DNA of 64,000 nt, taken from a virus. The notes below the pieces were generated by a model. It was not told the DNA's origin, made no database searches, and saw only the letters and a list, made by a program, of their open reading frames with translations. The DNA is taken from positions 1-64,000 of IMG/VR virus record IMGVR_UViG_3300027859_000890. One strand, given 5' to 3'. Every line of letters begins with the position of its first letter. Within the stretch, counting starts at the first letter, position 1. The translations under genes and the position numbers were made by a program. This document shows positions 57,778 through 64,000 of the stretch, piece after piece.

Positions 57778-57916
57778 TTTAGCAGTGCTATTTGTAATAT
57801 TTCTTGTGGTTTGTATTGTAATGTGGTACAAACCAAGTAGCGAGGAATATTGGCAAAGCATAGGACCTAGTTGGGACAAGATGTTGAATCCAAATAAATA
57901 CTCACAACAGGAGTAG
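57764..57916 (+). CDS. Mini membrane protein, 50 residues
   Basis: One N-terminal helix (SLAVLFVIFLVVCIVMWY) and a polar tail with WQSIGPSWDKMLNP. It overlaps the preceding gene by 14 bases. The late promoter of the cyclase lies within its 3' end. Function unknown. Confidence 0.6.
   Translation: MLKNSLAVLFVIFLVVCIVMWYKPSSEEYWQSIGPSWDKMLNPNKYSQQE
57893..57900 (+). promoter_or_regulatory. T4-type late promoter core
   Basis: AATAAATA, 19 bases before the cyclase ATG at 57920, with CAGGAG between. Confidence 0.65.
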
Positions 57917-57919
57917 TTT

Positions 57920-59965
57920 ATGAGGAAAATATTGTTTTCGCCGTTATGGAGCCTTTTGGTGTTAGGTGTCCTATCGTATTTGTTTTATCTAAATCCAGCA
58001 TTTATTGAAAGCATTAGATTAAGATACTTTGACCAGCTAATTGTAAACCAAGAACCAGTAGAAAATAATATATATGCAGTAAACATTGACGAAGCTACTA
58101 TAGACAAATACGGACAATGGCCTTTTCCAAGAGCCGACTACGGAGACTTAATTATAGACCTGTACAATCGTGGTGCAGGTTTAGTTGTTTTTAATGTCCT
58201 AATGAGCGAAACAGATCGCAGTGGAGAAGATGAAATACTTGCATTGACAATGCAGCAACTACCAGTTATAATTACAATGTTAGGTGCAGAGGAGAATAAA
58301 AATGAACCAATTAATCCAGGTGCTACTATCGTTAACAGCGATTACATTTATCTTATACCTAGTGTTCCGGGTATTATTGCAAACGTTCCGGATATCGAAA
58401 ATAACGCCGTTGGATCAGGCATCACGAACAGCTGGCCGGAAATCGACGGAGTTACTAGACGCATACCGTTGGTGGTAGAAAGTGGAGGCACATTATATCC
58501 AAATGTTACTATGGAAGTTCTGCGTGTCATAGCAGGAGACCCTAGTTTTCAAATAAAACTATCACCACTAGGCGTTGATAAATTACGAATACCACAATTT
58601 GGCACAATACAAACATCACCCACAGGCGAAGTATGGGTTGATTGGAGTCAAAAATTTAAGAATGTAAGTGCAGTAGATTTGCCAGATGACTTTGCTGGCG
58701 GCATAGTTTTTGTAGGACCTACAGCCGCTGGTGTAACACAACCGCTTGCAACAGCAACAGGCAGTGTGTTTCCTCATCAAATACAGGCAGCAATGCTTGG
58801 TACAGTTTTTAATGAATCAAATATAAGCAGACATCCTGATGCAGAACAGTGGGCTGAATTAGCAGCTCTTATCACAGCAGGTATATTGTTAATCGTACTC
58901 GCCCGTTGGACTTATGTAGGCATAGCCTTTTTTGTATTGTCCGTGGGCGGGTTTACAGGAGTTAGCATTTATGTTTTCAATACACAAAATATTCTTATTG
59001 ATGGTGCTACTATAAGTGCTTTTCTATTACTTGTTGGCTTACAAAGATACGTCCTTAAATTCATAGATGAGTTTTTACAAAAGCAAGCAATCAAAAAACA
59101 ATTTGAAGGATATGCATCACCAACTGTCGTTAAACTATTACAAGAGTCTCCAGAGCTTGTTAAACAAGGTATAAAGAAAGATGTAAGTATTGTTTTTTCA
59201 GACTTGCGTGGCTTTACACCATTAGGTGAATCATTTGGCGATGATGTGCAAGGGCTAACAAGAATAATGAATGGCTATATGGATGCAATAACAAAACCTG
59301 TGCTAGATGCAGATGGTATGATTATAAAGTATATAGGCGATGCTAGTATGCACATACACAATGCGCCAATAGATGATGTTAAACACGCACATACTGCCGT
59401 AGAAACAGGGCTAAATATGTTGCGAGCAGTAGAGGACTTCAATAAAAATGTTATTATACCAGAGGGACGGCCGGCAGTTGGTATGGGCGCTGGGATCAAT
59501 ACTGGTCTTGGCTACATTGGTGAAATGGGTAGCACTAAGCGTCATAGTTATGACGTCCTTGGAGATGCTGTCAGCACAGCGGCAAGAGTCGAAAGTAAAT
59601 GTAAAGAATATGGATGCCTCTTACTTGTTGGAGAAAACACATATGAAGCAACCAAAGATGATTTCTTCTACCTTAAAGTAGACGACTTACAAGTTAAAGG
59701 TAAATCAGTAGGATTAGGCATTTACACAGTTTTAGATCGTACTGTGCCTGCTTGGAAAGTACCGCAACGCAAACATCAACAAATGCACATAGCATACCAA
59801 GCACAAGATTTTGACGAAGCTATACGTTTGTGTAAAACAGTTTACACAAGTTTTGATCATAGAATGGAAAAATACTATGATATGTGGATTGAACGCTGTG
59901 AGTATATGAAAACACAAGATTTGCCTCAAGATTGGAATGGTGTATTCATAGCAACAAGTAAGTAA
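57920..59965 (+). CDS. CHASE2-domain adenylate cyclase
   Basis: 681 residues: one N-terminal membrane helix, a periplasmic CHASE2 domain (about 35-300: RYFDQLIVNQEP, NIYAVNIDEATIDKYGQWP, VVFNVLMSE), three helices (about 310-375), then a class III cyclase domain (about 410-600). Cyclase residues: SIVFSDLRGFTPLGE (metal Asp), IIKYIGDASMHIHN (Lys and second Asp), and HSYDVLGDAVSTAAR, whose Lys/Asp pair favours ATP. It should make cAMP in response to an envelope signal. CHASE2 cyclases are often encoded beside FecR proteins, as here. Confidence 0.92.
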   Translation: MRKILFSPLWSLLVLGVLSYLFYLNPAFIESIRLRYFDQLIVNQEPVENNIYAVNIDEATIDKYGQWPFPRADYGDLIIDLYNRGAGLVVFNVLMSETDRSGEDEILALTMQQLPVIITMLGAEENKNEPINPGATIVNSDYIYLIPSVPGIIANVPDIENNAVGSGITNSWPEIDGVTRRIPLVVESGGTLYPNVTMEVLRVIAGDPSFQIKLSPLGVDKLRIPQFGTIQTSPTGEVWVDWSQKFKNVSAVDLPDDFAGGIVFVGPTAAGVTQPLATATGSVFPHQIQAAMLGTVFNESNISRHPDAEQWAELAALITAGILLIVLARWTYVGIAFFVLSVGGFTGVSIYVFNTQNILIDGATISAFLLLVGLQRYVLKFIDEFLQKQAIKKQFEGYASPTVVKLLQESPELVKQGIKKDVSIVFSDLRGFTPLGESFGDDVQGLTRIMNGYMDAITKPVLDADGMIIKYIGDASMHIHNAPIDDVKHAHTAVETGLNMLRAVEDFNKNVIIPEGRPAVGMGAGINTGLGYIGEMGSTKRHSYDVLGDAVSTAARVESKCKEYGCLLLVGENTYEATKDDFFYLKVDDLQVKGKSVGLGIYTVLDRTVPAWKVPQRKHQQMHIAYQAQDFDEAIRLCKTVYTSFDHRMEKYYDMWIERCEYMKTQDLPQDWNGVFIATSK

Positions 59966-59969
59966 TGTT

Positions 59970-60632
59970 ATGCAACCATTAAAAGAATATTTTGCAAATT
60001 GGTTTGGCATACAACAAACTGAAGAAATCCGTACAACGGAGGATGATCTCAATGTTATTTGGATACACGGAGCAAATCAAACTAGTTTAAGTTTTAATTA
60101 TTTACGTGAACATACAAACTTCAAAAATGAAATACTTGTAAATTACAGCAGTGCAGATAAATTTGATTATAATTTAGATAAAATAAGCGAACAAATACAA
60201 AATAAAGGACCACACTTTATAATAGGACACAGTATGGGCGGCTTATATGCACTACACCTAACGCAGTTACATAGGATTGTTGCAGGTGTAAGTATAAGCA
60301 CTCCTTATGCAGGAAGCTGGACAGCAGATTGGGCAAAGTATATTGTGCCTAGTTATCCACTTTTCAAAGACATAGGACGTAGGAGTGTACCTGTTAAAAC
60401 TGGTTTAAATATTGATTTAAGTATTCCTTGGACACAGATTGTTACTACAAGTGGGATGGTTCCATATCACGGAGGTCCGAATGATGGTGTTGTTACAATA
60501 GAAAGTATGAAAGCAAGAACTGATATGTTGCAAATAGAACTGCCGCATACACATTATGAAACTATGGTATCAGACAGAGTTGCCGATGTTATTCAGACTT
60601 GTTACTCTCGTGCTTTAGCAATAGAGCATTAA
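59970..60632 (+). CDS. Alpha/beta-hydrolase (lipase/esterase-like)
   Basis: 220 residues. IWIHGANQTSLSF (oxyanion region), then HFIIGHSMGGLYALHL with the nucleophile Ser near residue 90, NDGVVTIESM (Asp) and a C-terminal LPHTHYETM His. This is a PGAP1/lipase-type esterase. No signal peptide. Last rightward gene before a block of leftward genes, overlapping the first of them by 44 bases. Confidence 0.8.
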   Translation: MQPLKEYFANWFGIQQTEEIRTTEDDLNVIWIHGANQTSLSFNYLREHTNFKNEILVNYSSADKFDYNLDKISEQIQNKGPHFIIGHSMGGLYALHLTQLHRIVAGVSISTPYAGSWTADWAKYIVPSYPLFKDIGRRSVPVKTGLNIDLSIPWTQIVTTSGMVPYHGGPNDGVVTIESMKARTDMLQIELPHTHYETMVSDRVADVIQTCYSRALAIEH

Positions 60633-60810
60633 CTTCATCAGTTTTACGTAGCCAGCCTGAATCATCTACTATGAACACATCACCAGGTTTGTATAGGAAA
60701 TTGTCTTTCCTAGTTCCATCTTCTGCAACGCCCATTACTTCACCAGGCCAATCACCTTCTACTTTAAAATGAGGACCTGCTTGGTGTATACTATAGTCCA
60801 TCCAAATCAT
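60589..60810 (-). CDS. Small protein, 73 residues
   Basis: From the ATG at 60810 (GGAGA). Beta-rich with two Trp/Gly segments (VEGDWPGEVMGVAEDG; KPGDVFIVDDSGWLR), SH3-like. No family named. ATGA overlap with the gene upstream at 61079. Confidence 0.6.
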   Translation of the reverse strand: MIWMDYSIHQAGPHFKVEGDWPGEVMGVAEDGTRKDNFLYKPGDVFIVDDSGWLRKTDEVNALLLKHESNKSE

Positions 60811-61079
60811 AATGCTTTCTCCACTAGTTGTGCTTGCGGATACTTTAACATAAACCAAGTACCCTTTGTGCTATTAGGTATTTCTACGTAGATGTCACAA
60901 CGGCAATATGTATCGCCAGGTAGAGTTTGACTATTTGAATGTATCCAAACCCAATGCCAGTCATTTTCTTCTACAGTTTTGAAAATATCATCGCCAATTG
61001 CTCGTCTTATCCATAACACTTCCATTGGCTTGTTGACGTGCGACCATTTATATTCGCATTGTCCAATATAATATCTCAT
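60807..61079 (-). CDS. Small Trp-rich protein, 90 residues
   Basis: Six Trp residues and a two-Cys motif DTYCRCDIYV; alternating strands, one small beta domain. No known family. It lies between the Cys-rich mini-protein and the SH3-like gene in a leftward chain. Confidence 0.55.
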   Translation of the reverse strand: MRYYIGQCEYKWSHVNKPMEVLWIRRAIGDDIFKTVEENDWHWVWIHSNSQTLPGDTYCRCDIYVEIPNSTKGTWFMLKYPQAQLVEKAL

Positions 61080-61087
61080 ACTATTAC

Positions 61088-61213
61088 TTATTGTTCGATT
61101 TTGTCTTCACAATCACATCTGAAACATACATCATTTACACATTCAGGACAATCAGGTTTCTCACAATGGCAGTCGTGTCCGCACGTTTTACACTTGCGAA
61201 CAGGACCACTCAT
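61088..61213 (-). CDS. Cys-rich 41-residue zinc-ribbon-like mini-protein
   Basis: Ten Cys and two His in 41 residues: KCKTCGHDCHCEKPDC-P-E-C, then DVCFRCDCED. The C-x2-C, C-x-C and C-x2-C pairs would bind one or two zinc ions. It overlaps the holin-like gene by ATGA, which supports translation. Possibly a nucleic-acid- or protein-binding knuckle. Confidence 0.7.
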   Translation of the reverse strand: MSGPVRKCKTCGHDCHCEKPDCPECVNDVCFRCDCEDKIEQ

Positions 61214-61581
61214 CTAGCCGTCCTTTTCTTTAATGGCTGCTTTTCAGGCTTGTTACCCGTACTATCAAATTGTTCATTACTGCTTTGATACTTGCCTACA
61301 ATTTCTTTCAACTCTTCTTTTTGCTCATCGTCTAAATTTTTATCGATTTTTGCACGGTTTTCTAGCACCATACTGAGTTTACTGTTTAATCGTATCATAT
61401 CATTATCTAGCATACGCACACGATCAACAAGTTTGATCAGTGTCCCCATAGTTTCACCTAGCACTGGATCTATTACTGTGGTTACCCATTTCCATATAAA
61501 ATATATAAAGTAGCCCATACCCATAGCGGCAATGATAGGGAATCCATATTCGCTTACTGCCTTTGCTAGATCAAACTCCAT
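61210..61581 (-). CDS. Membrane-anchored coiled-coil protein, holin-like
   Basis: 123 residues: one N-terminal helix (YGFPIIAAMGMGYFIYFIWKW), a coiled coil (about 45-100) and a basic tail. Related in layout and wording to the protein at 61760 (SEYGFPI / GDVGFPI; VRMLDNDMIRLNSKL / VQTMNNDLVKIDALL), so these two look like diverged duplicates. This family is common in T4-like marine phages and may form membrane lesions. Confidence 0.7.
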   Translation of the reverse strand: MEFDLAKAVSEYGFPIIAAMGMGYFIYFIWKWVTTVIDPVLGETMGTLIKLVDRVRMLDNDMIRLNSKLSMVLENRAKIDKNLDDEQKEELKEIVGKYQSSNEQFDSTGNKPEKQPLKKRTAR

Positions 61582-61776
61582 TTATTCTCCGAACATATTA
61601 ATAAGTTCTGGTCCAAAATTACCAGCAGCCCAACCTAGTGCTACAATGGCTACAACTCCCATTACTAACCATTTCATTTTGAAATCGTCTACGTCCATTC
61701 TTAGTGCTACTAGTTCATTGCCTAGTATTCTTACACTTACTTCTAGTTTACCTTTATCATCAGTCGCGTCTGGCAT
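61582..61776 (-). CDS. Small protein with C-terminal membrane helix
   Basis: 64 residues from the ATG at 61776 (AAGGAA). A soluble acidic/coil N-terminal part precedes one helix (LVMGVVAIVALGWAAGNFG). It sits between the two holin-like genes, so the three may work as one membrane unit. Confidence 0.6.
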   Translation of the reverse strand: MPDATDDKGKLEVSVRILGNELVALRMDVDDFKMKWLVMGVVAIVALGWAAGNFGPELINMFGE

Positions 61777-62038
61777 CTTCTTTTCCTTCATTTGCTGCTA
61801 TACGATCTATGTTTGGTCTTACATTAAGTGCATAACTTAGTAATGCATCTATTTTAACAAGATCGTTATTCATAGTTTGAACCCTATTATCTAGTGAACC
61901 AATTATGTTCTTTAATGTAGTTACATTTCCTGTAACACCAGCGAGAATGAATTTGAGTGTTAAAAAAACAAATCCACCTGCTGCTAGTGCTCCAGCTATT
62001 GGAAATCCTACATCACCTACTAACGTCAAAAAATCCAT
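61760..62038 (-). CDS. Membrane-anchored coiled-coil protein, holin-like paralog
   Basis: 92 residues: N-terminal helix (VGFPIAGALAAGGFVFLTLKFIL) and a coiled coil with NNDLVKIDALLSYALN. Paralog of the protein at 61210. Late promoter core 32 bases upstream, so the three-gene set is late. Confidence 0.7.
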   Translation of the reverse strand: MDFLTLVGDVGFPIAGALAAGGFVFLTLKFILAGVTGNVTTLKNIIGSLDNRVQTMNNDLVKIDALLSYALNVRPNIDRIAANEGKEDARRD

Positions 62039-62069
62039 ATTTGTGCGCCCTCACGCTCTGCTATACTTC

Positions 62070-62077
62070 TATTTAGC
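62070..62077 (-). promoter_or_regulatory. Late promoter core for the holin-like genes
   Basis: GCTAAATA on the minus strand, 31 bases upstream of the ATG at 62038. The GAGGG ribosome site lies between. Confidence 0.6.
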
Positions 62078-62078
62078 A

Positions 62079-63005
62079 TTACAAAACCTTTTTGAAGGGG
62101 CAGCCACGCTCAGGCCAACAGTCGTCCATATTAAAATAAGATAAGAATGATTTTACATCATCTGGACTTAACATTTTTCTTGTATGCGTGTGTAATCCTG
62201 CTACAAAATATTTGTAGCCCATACATTCAGCGGCGTGTTGTAAACTTTTGACGTAAAAGTCAAGTCCTTTTAGTGTTCGTGGATCTTTAAAACAATGTTC
62301 CCAAATAGTAAGTGTGTTTCCTGGTACTTCTCCTGGATCTTGTATATCTTTTGCAATACAAAATATTTCGTATAGATAAAATTCTGCCATATTAGAATAT
62401 TCACCGCACCAACTTAACATCCATTTGTGCAGTTCTTTCTTACCTTTGAAATGTTTTATAAGTTTTTGCACTGATTTTTTCTTCATTATAAACGGTGTAA
62501 TATTTGTACTAAGTTGTAAATGTTGTACACCTCTAAATCTTACATCAAGTTTTGCACAACAAACCATACACCAAGTTCTTAAATAATGATCAGCATAAGA
62601 TATATCTTCTGGGTGTGTTTGTTTTATATCATTAATTCTGCAAGGTTCAACAAAGAAATTTTTACAATCAAACACTGTATAATTTTCTGTAACCACAACA
62701 TCTGCAACAAATAGTTTTAGCATTTGTTGATTATAAATTGGCTCAGTATGTAACCTATGTTCCATATCGTTCAAATCATAATCGTTAAAAAACAATTCCT
62801 TGTGATAAAGTTTTACATCAAACTTTTGCAACAATGGCTCACAGGTATCTTTATACCATTTTCTAAAATGCGGGTATCTTTCTGCATCTTCGTTGTAAAT
62901 GAATATTAATCTACAAGGTTGCAAAAACTTATGTATTGATCTTACAAGTAATTCAAAGTTCCATAAATCTCTGTCACAAACTACACAAACTAATGTTGTA
63001 TTCAT
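62079..63005 (-). CDS. Glycosyltransferase-like protein (DUF6492 type)
   Basis: 308 residues: nucleotide-sugar-type start TTLVCVVCDRDLWNFELLVRS, then IFIYNEDAERYPHF, a Q-Q-M-L-K-L-F-V-A-D segment and VFDCKNFFVEP, in which D-x-K-N replaces the D-x-D of GT-A enzymes. Overall it resembles DUF6492-type glycosyltransferases. The donor and acceptor are unknown. GGAGG site and late core upstream. Confidence 0.65.
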   Translation of the reverse strand: MNTTLVCVVCDRDLWNFELLVRSIHKFLQPCRLIFIYNEDAERYPHFRKWYKDTCEPLLQKFDVKLYHKELFFNDYDLNDMEHRLHTEPIYNQQMLKLFVADVVVTENYTVFDCKNFFVEPCRINDIKQTHPEDISYADHYLRTWCMVCCAKLDVRFRGVQHLQLSTNITPFIMKKKSVQKLIKHFKGKKELHKWMLSWCGEYSNMAEFYLYEIFCIAKDIQDPGEVPGNTLTIWEHCFKDPRTLKGLDFYVKSLQHAAECMGYKYFVAGLHTHTRKMLSPDDVKSFLSYFNMDDCWPERGCPFKKVL

Positions 63006-63012
63006 AAAAAGG

Positions 63013-63041
63013 TTGACCTCCGTGAATATTTATGTTACACT
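63013..63041 (+). promoter_or_regulatory. Sigma70-like promoter (plus strand)
   Basis: TTGACC (63013-63018), 17-base spacer, TACACT (63036-63041), 30 bases before the ATG at 63072. Confidence 0.72.
63027..63034 (-). promoter_or_regulatory. Late promoter core (minus strand) for the glycosyltransferase-like gene
   Basis: CATAAATA on the minus strand, 21 bases upstream of the ATG at 63005, lying in the spacer of the plus-strand promoter. Early rightward and late leftward transcription thus share one site. Confidence 0.6.
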
Positions 63042-63071
63042 ATGCGTGACTGAATATAGAATGGAAAGACA

Positions 63072-63791
63072 ATGGCAACCAGTGAAGAAAAACAAGAATT
63101 AGTTGAAGAACTAAAAGGTCCGCGATTCTACCACGTTACAATTAGTGGGTATGGCGGTGAGTCAGCTTATATGAGTATTAACAAAGAAGCATTTGAATTT
63201 TGGAATCCTATTACAGAAGAAAATGGCGATAGTGATTTAACAAACTATATGGTTAATGCTGAAGATGGCGATTTTGAGTTTGAAGATATCGAACAAGTAC
63301 CTGACAGCGCAGACTTTTTGAAAAGCGCAGATGCTGATGGAGAAGTATGGCGTAGTCCTTGGTACGAAGCACCTACAGAGTTTGAACACAGTTGGGGTGT
63401 TGAATACAACAGTGCAAATATAACTGTTGATGAAGTAGCATCAGATGACTACAGTGCAAAATGGGTTGCAGATGTTATAGAAAATGTAAACATATGCGAT
63501 AGTATCGATAATGAAGAACTTGATATTGAAGTTGAAATGGATGTATGTAGTGAAGCACCAGACGGCACTGAATATATTGCACAAATGTACAGCAGTGAAA
63601 AAGGTCAATTCTTTGATGGCGTTATAGAAACTGTTGGTGACTTTGACATAAACAAACTGAAAATATATACAATGGAATATATGAACGGCGAAGATACTAT
63701 CACTAGTGTAGAATACAACGGTGTTGAAATTGACAACCAAGGCGGTGATACTAATGGCAAGGGCTACTATGGTGCAGTTTGGAAAGCATAA
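63072..63791 (+). CDS. Acidic phage protein, 239 residues
   Basis: Strongly acidic (many Asp/Glu), beta-rich, with repeated Y/W-containing strands (YHVTISGYGGESAYMSINKE; SYNGV-type end VEYNGVEIDNQGG). No known domain. A DNA-mimic-like charge pattern is possible, but no such family is recognised. Driven by a sigma70-like promoter, so early. Confidence 0.6.
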   Translation: MATSEEKQELVEELKGPRFYHVTISGYGGESAYMSINKEAFEFWNPITEENGDSDLTNYMVNAEDGDFEFEDIEQVPDSADFLKSADADGEVWRSPWYEAPTEFEHSWGVEYNSANITVDEVASDDYSAKWVADVIENVNICDSIDNEELDIEVEMDVCSEAPDGTEYIAQMYSSEKGQFFDGVIETVGDFDINKLKIYTMEYMNGEDTITSVEYNGVEIDNQGGDTNGKGYYGAVWKA

Positions 63792-63794
63792 ATA
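63787..63794 (+). promoter_or_regulatory. Late promoter core, predicts leaderless mRNA
   Basis: CATAAATA ending four bases before the ATG at 63799. Confidence 0.65.
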
Positions 63795-63798
63795 GCAT

Positions 63799-63975
63799 AT
63801 GATAGAATATAAAGTAGAAGAAATATTTGAAGACGATCCAAATAATCCTGATAATGTTCTAATGAAAATTCCAGACGAAATTAGTGAAAAAATGGGCTGG
63901 AAGCCTGGAGATGTGTTGAAGATTACACAAGATAAGGAAGGAAACATCTCCATTACAAAATCCAAAGATGGCTAA
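63799..63975 (+). CDS. AbrB/MazE-like small DNA-binding protein
   Basis: 58 residues with an AbrB (SpoVT) swapped-hairpin signature: MKIPDEISEKMGWKPGDVLKI then NISITKS. Such proteins bind DNA as dimers. No toxin gene is visible beside it. The late core ends four bases before the ATG, so it is another predicted leaderless gene. Confidence 0.72.
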   Translation: MIEYKVEEIFEDDPNNPDNVLMKIPDEISEKMGWKPGDVLKITQDKEGNISITKSKDG

Positions 63976-64000
63976 AAATAGTGATATAATAGAAGTAGAA
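63968..64000 (+). CDS. Partial gene at the window edge
   Basis: Starts MAKNSDIIEVE and runs off the window, overlapping the AbrB-like gene by eight bases. Too short to identify. Confidence 0.45.
   Translation, partial: MAKNSDIIEVE

Noticed and set aside
1-64000. Reading the window as an alphaproteobacterial chromosome because of cox, gap, hemA, nrd, guaC and tmRNA
   Set aside because: T4-type late promoter cores lie before genes throughout, phage tail/PAAR/lysin/exonuclease genes are interspersed, genes are very short and overlapping, and no ribosomal operons, cell-division or central replication genes appear. A chimeric contig around 31-41 kb is not excluded and is listed as a check.
1-64000. 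Stop-codon reassignment, as in some large phages
   Set aside because: TAA, TAG and TGA are all used as ordinary stops at gene ends with overlapping starts, and conserved proteins show no in-frame stops.

Overview
This window reads as part of the genome of a large, AT-rich, marine T4-like myovirus that infects an alphaproteobacterium. It does not read as a piece of bacterial chromosome. The strongest argument is regulatory: more than thirty copies of the T4-type late promoter core (N-TAAATA, best form TATAAATA) sit just upstream of gene starts on both strands. A second set of about ten promoters is sigma70-like (TTGAC- about 17 - TATAxT). Genes are short, tightly packed and linked by ATGA, GTGA, TTGA or TAATG overlaps. 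Several belong to families typical of T4-like marine phages: class I ribonucleotide reductase with glutaredoxin, PAAR tip protein, beta-helix tail protein, PD-(D/E)XK exonuclease, HNH and thermonuclease-type nucleases, Hsp20, bS21, a 748-residue coiled-coil membrane protein, SleB-type lysin and a radical-SAM/B12 protein. No terminase, portal or major capsid gene lies in the window. Host clues are the alpha-type 5-aminolevulinate synthase, a two-piece (circularly permuted) tmRNA, DUF1127 and alpha-type cytochrome oxidase genes.

Layout. 1-8 kb: small genes, an M15-type peptidase, a YqgE-family protein, exported small proteins, an HNH nuclease, then a leftward block of two SGNH proteins and hemA. 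8-13.6 kb: DUF1127 and partner, PiT-like transporter, peroxiredoxin, 2OG-oxygenase-like protein, lipase. 13.6-26.6 kb: virion-type genes (including a probable -1 frameshift in a scaffold-like gene), exonuclease, GAPDH, tail protein, nrdA-nrdB-glutaredoxin, PAAR. 26.6-30.6 kb: small genes, desaturase, then a leftward unit of a class II aminoacyl-tRNA-synthetase core, a long-variable-arm tRNA with anticodon GUU and a NifU-like gene, and finally a permuted tmRNA. 30.6-33.9 kb: a possible nucleobase-salvage cassette (BMP-type binding protein, two 2OG dioxygenases, phosphoribosyltransferase). 33.9-39.6 kb: coxB-ctaG-coxA from a strong sigma70-like promoter, then a string of very small, mostly membrane proteins, a DoxX-like protein and a pseudoazurin. 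39.7-53 kb: outer-membrane protein, radical SAM, SDR, thermonuclease, lysin, bS21, guaC, hsp20, clpS, heme oxygenase plus a PcyX-like bilin reductase, and a nuclease with a possible capsid-targeting N-terminus. 53-60.6 kb: a curli-type export set (csgF, csgG, two curlin-repeat proteins, FecR-domain protein) and a CHASE2 adenylate cyclase. 60.6-64 kb: mostly leftward small membrane proteins and a glycosyltransferase-like gene.

How it may work together (inference). The phage appears to carry a respiratory module: the catalytic core of an aa3-type cytochrome c oxidase, its copper chaperone and a blue-copper electron carrier, with ALAS to feed heme synthesis. It also carries a bilin branch (heme oxygenase and PcyX), nucleotide supply (RNR, GMP reductase, the possible salvage cassette) and translation/proteostasis genes (tmRNA, bS21, ClpS, Hsp20, the tRNA/synthetase pair). 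The cox genes have only a sigma70-like promoter and no late motif, which suggests early expression. The most unusual items are the oxidase cassette, the synthetase core with its long-arm GUU tRNA, the A-AAA-AAG frameshift site, and a set of at least seven late genes whose promoter geometry predicts leaderless mRNAs. All functions are read from sequence alone; no database search was possible.
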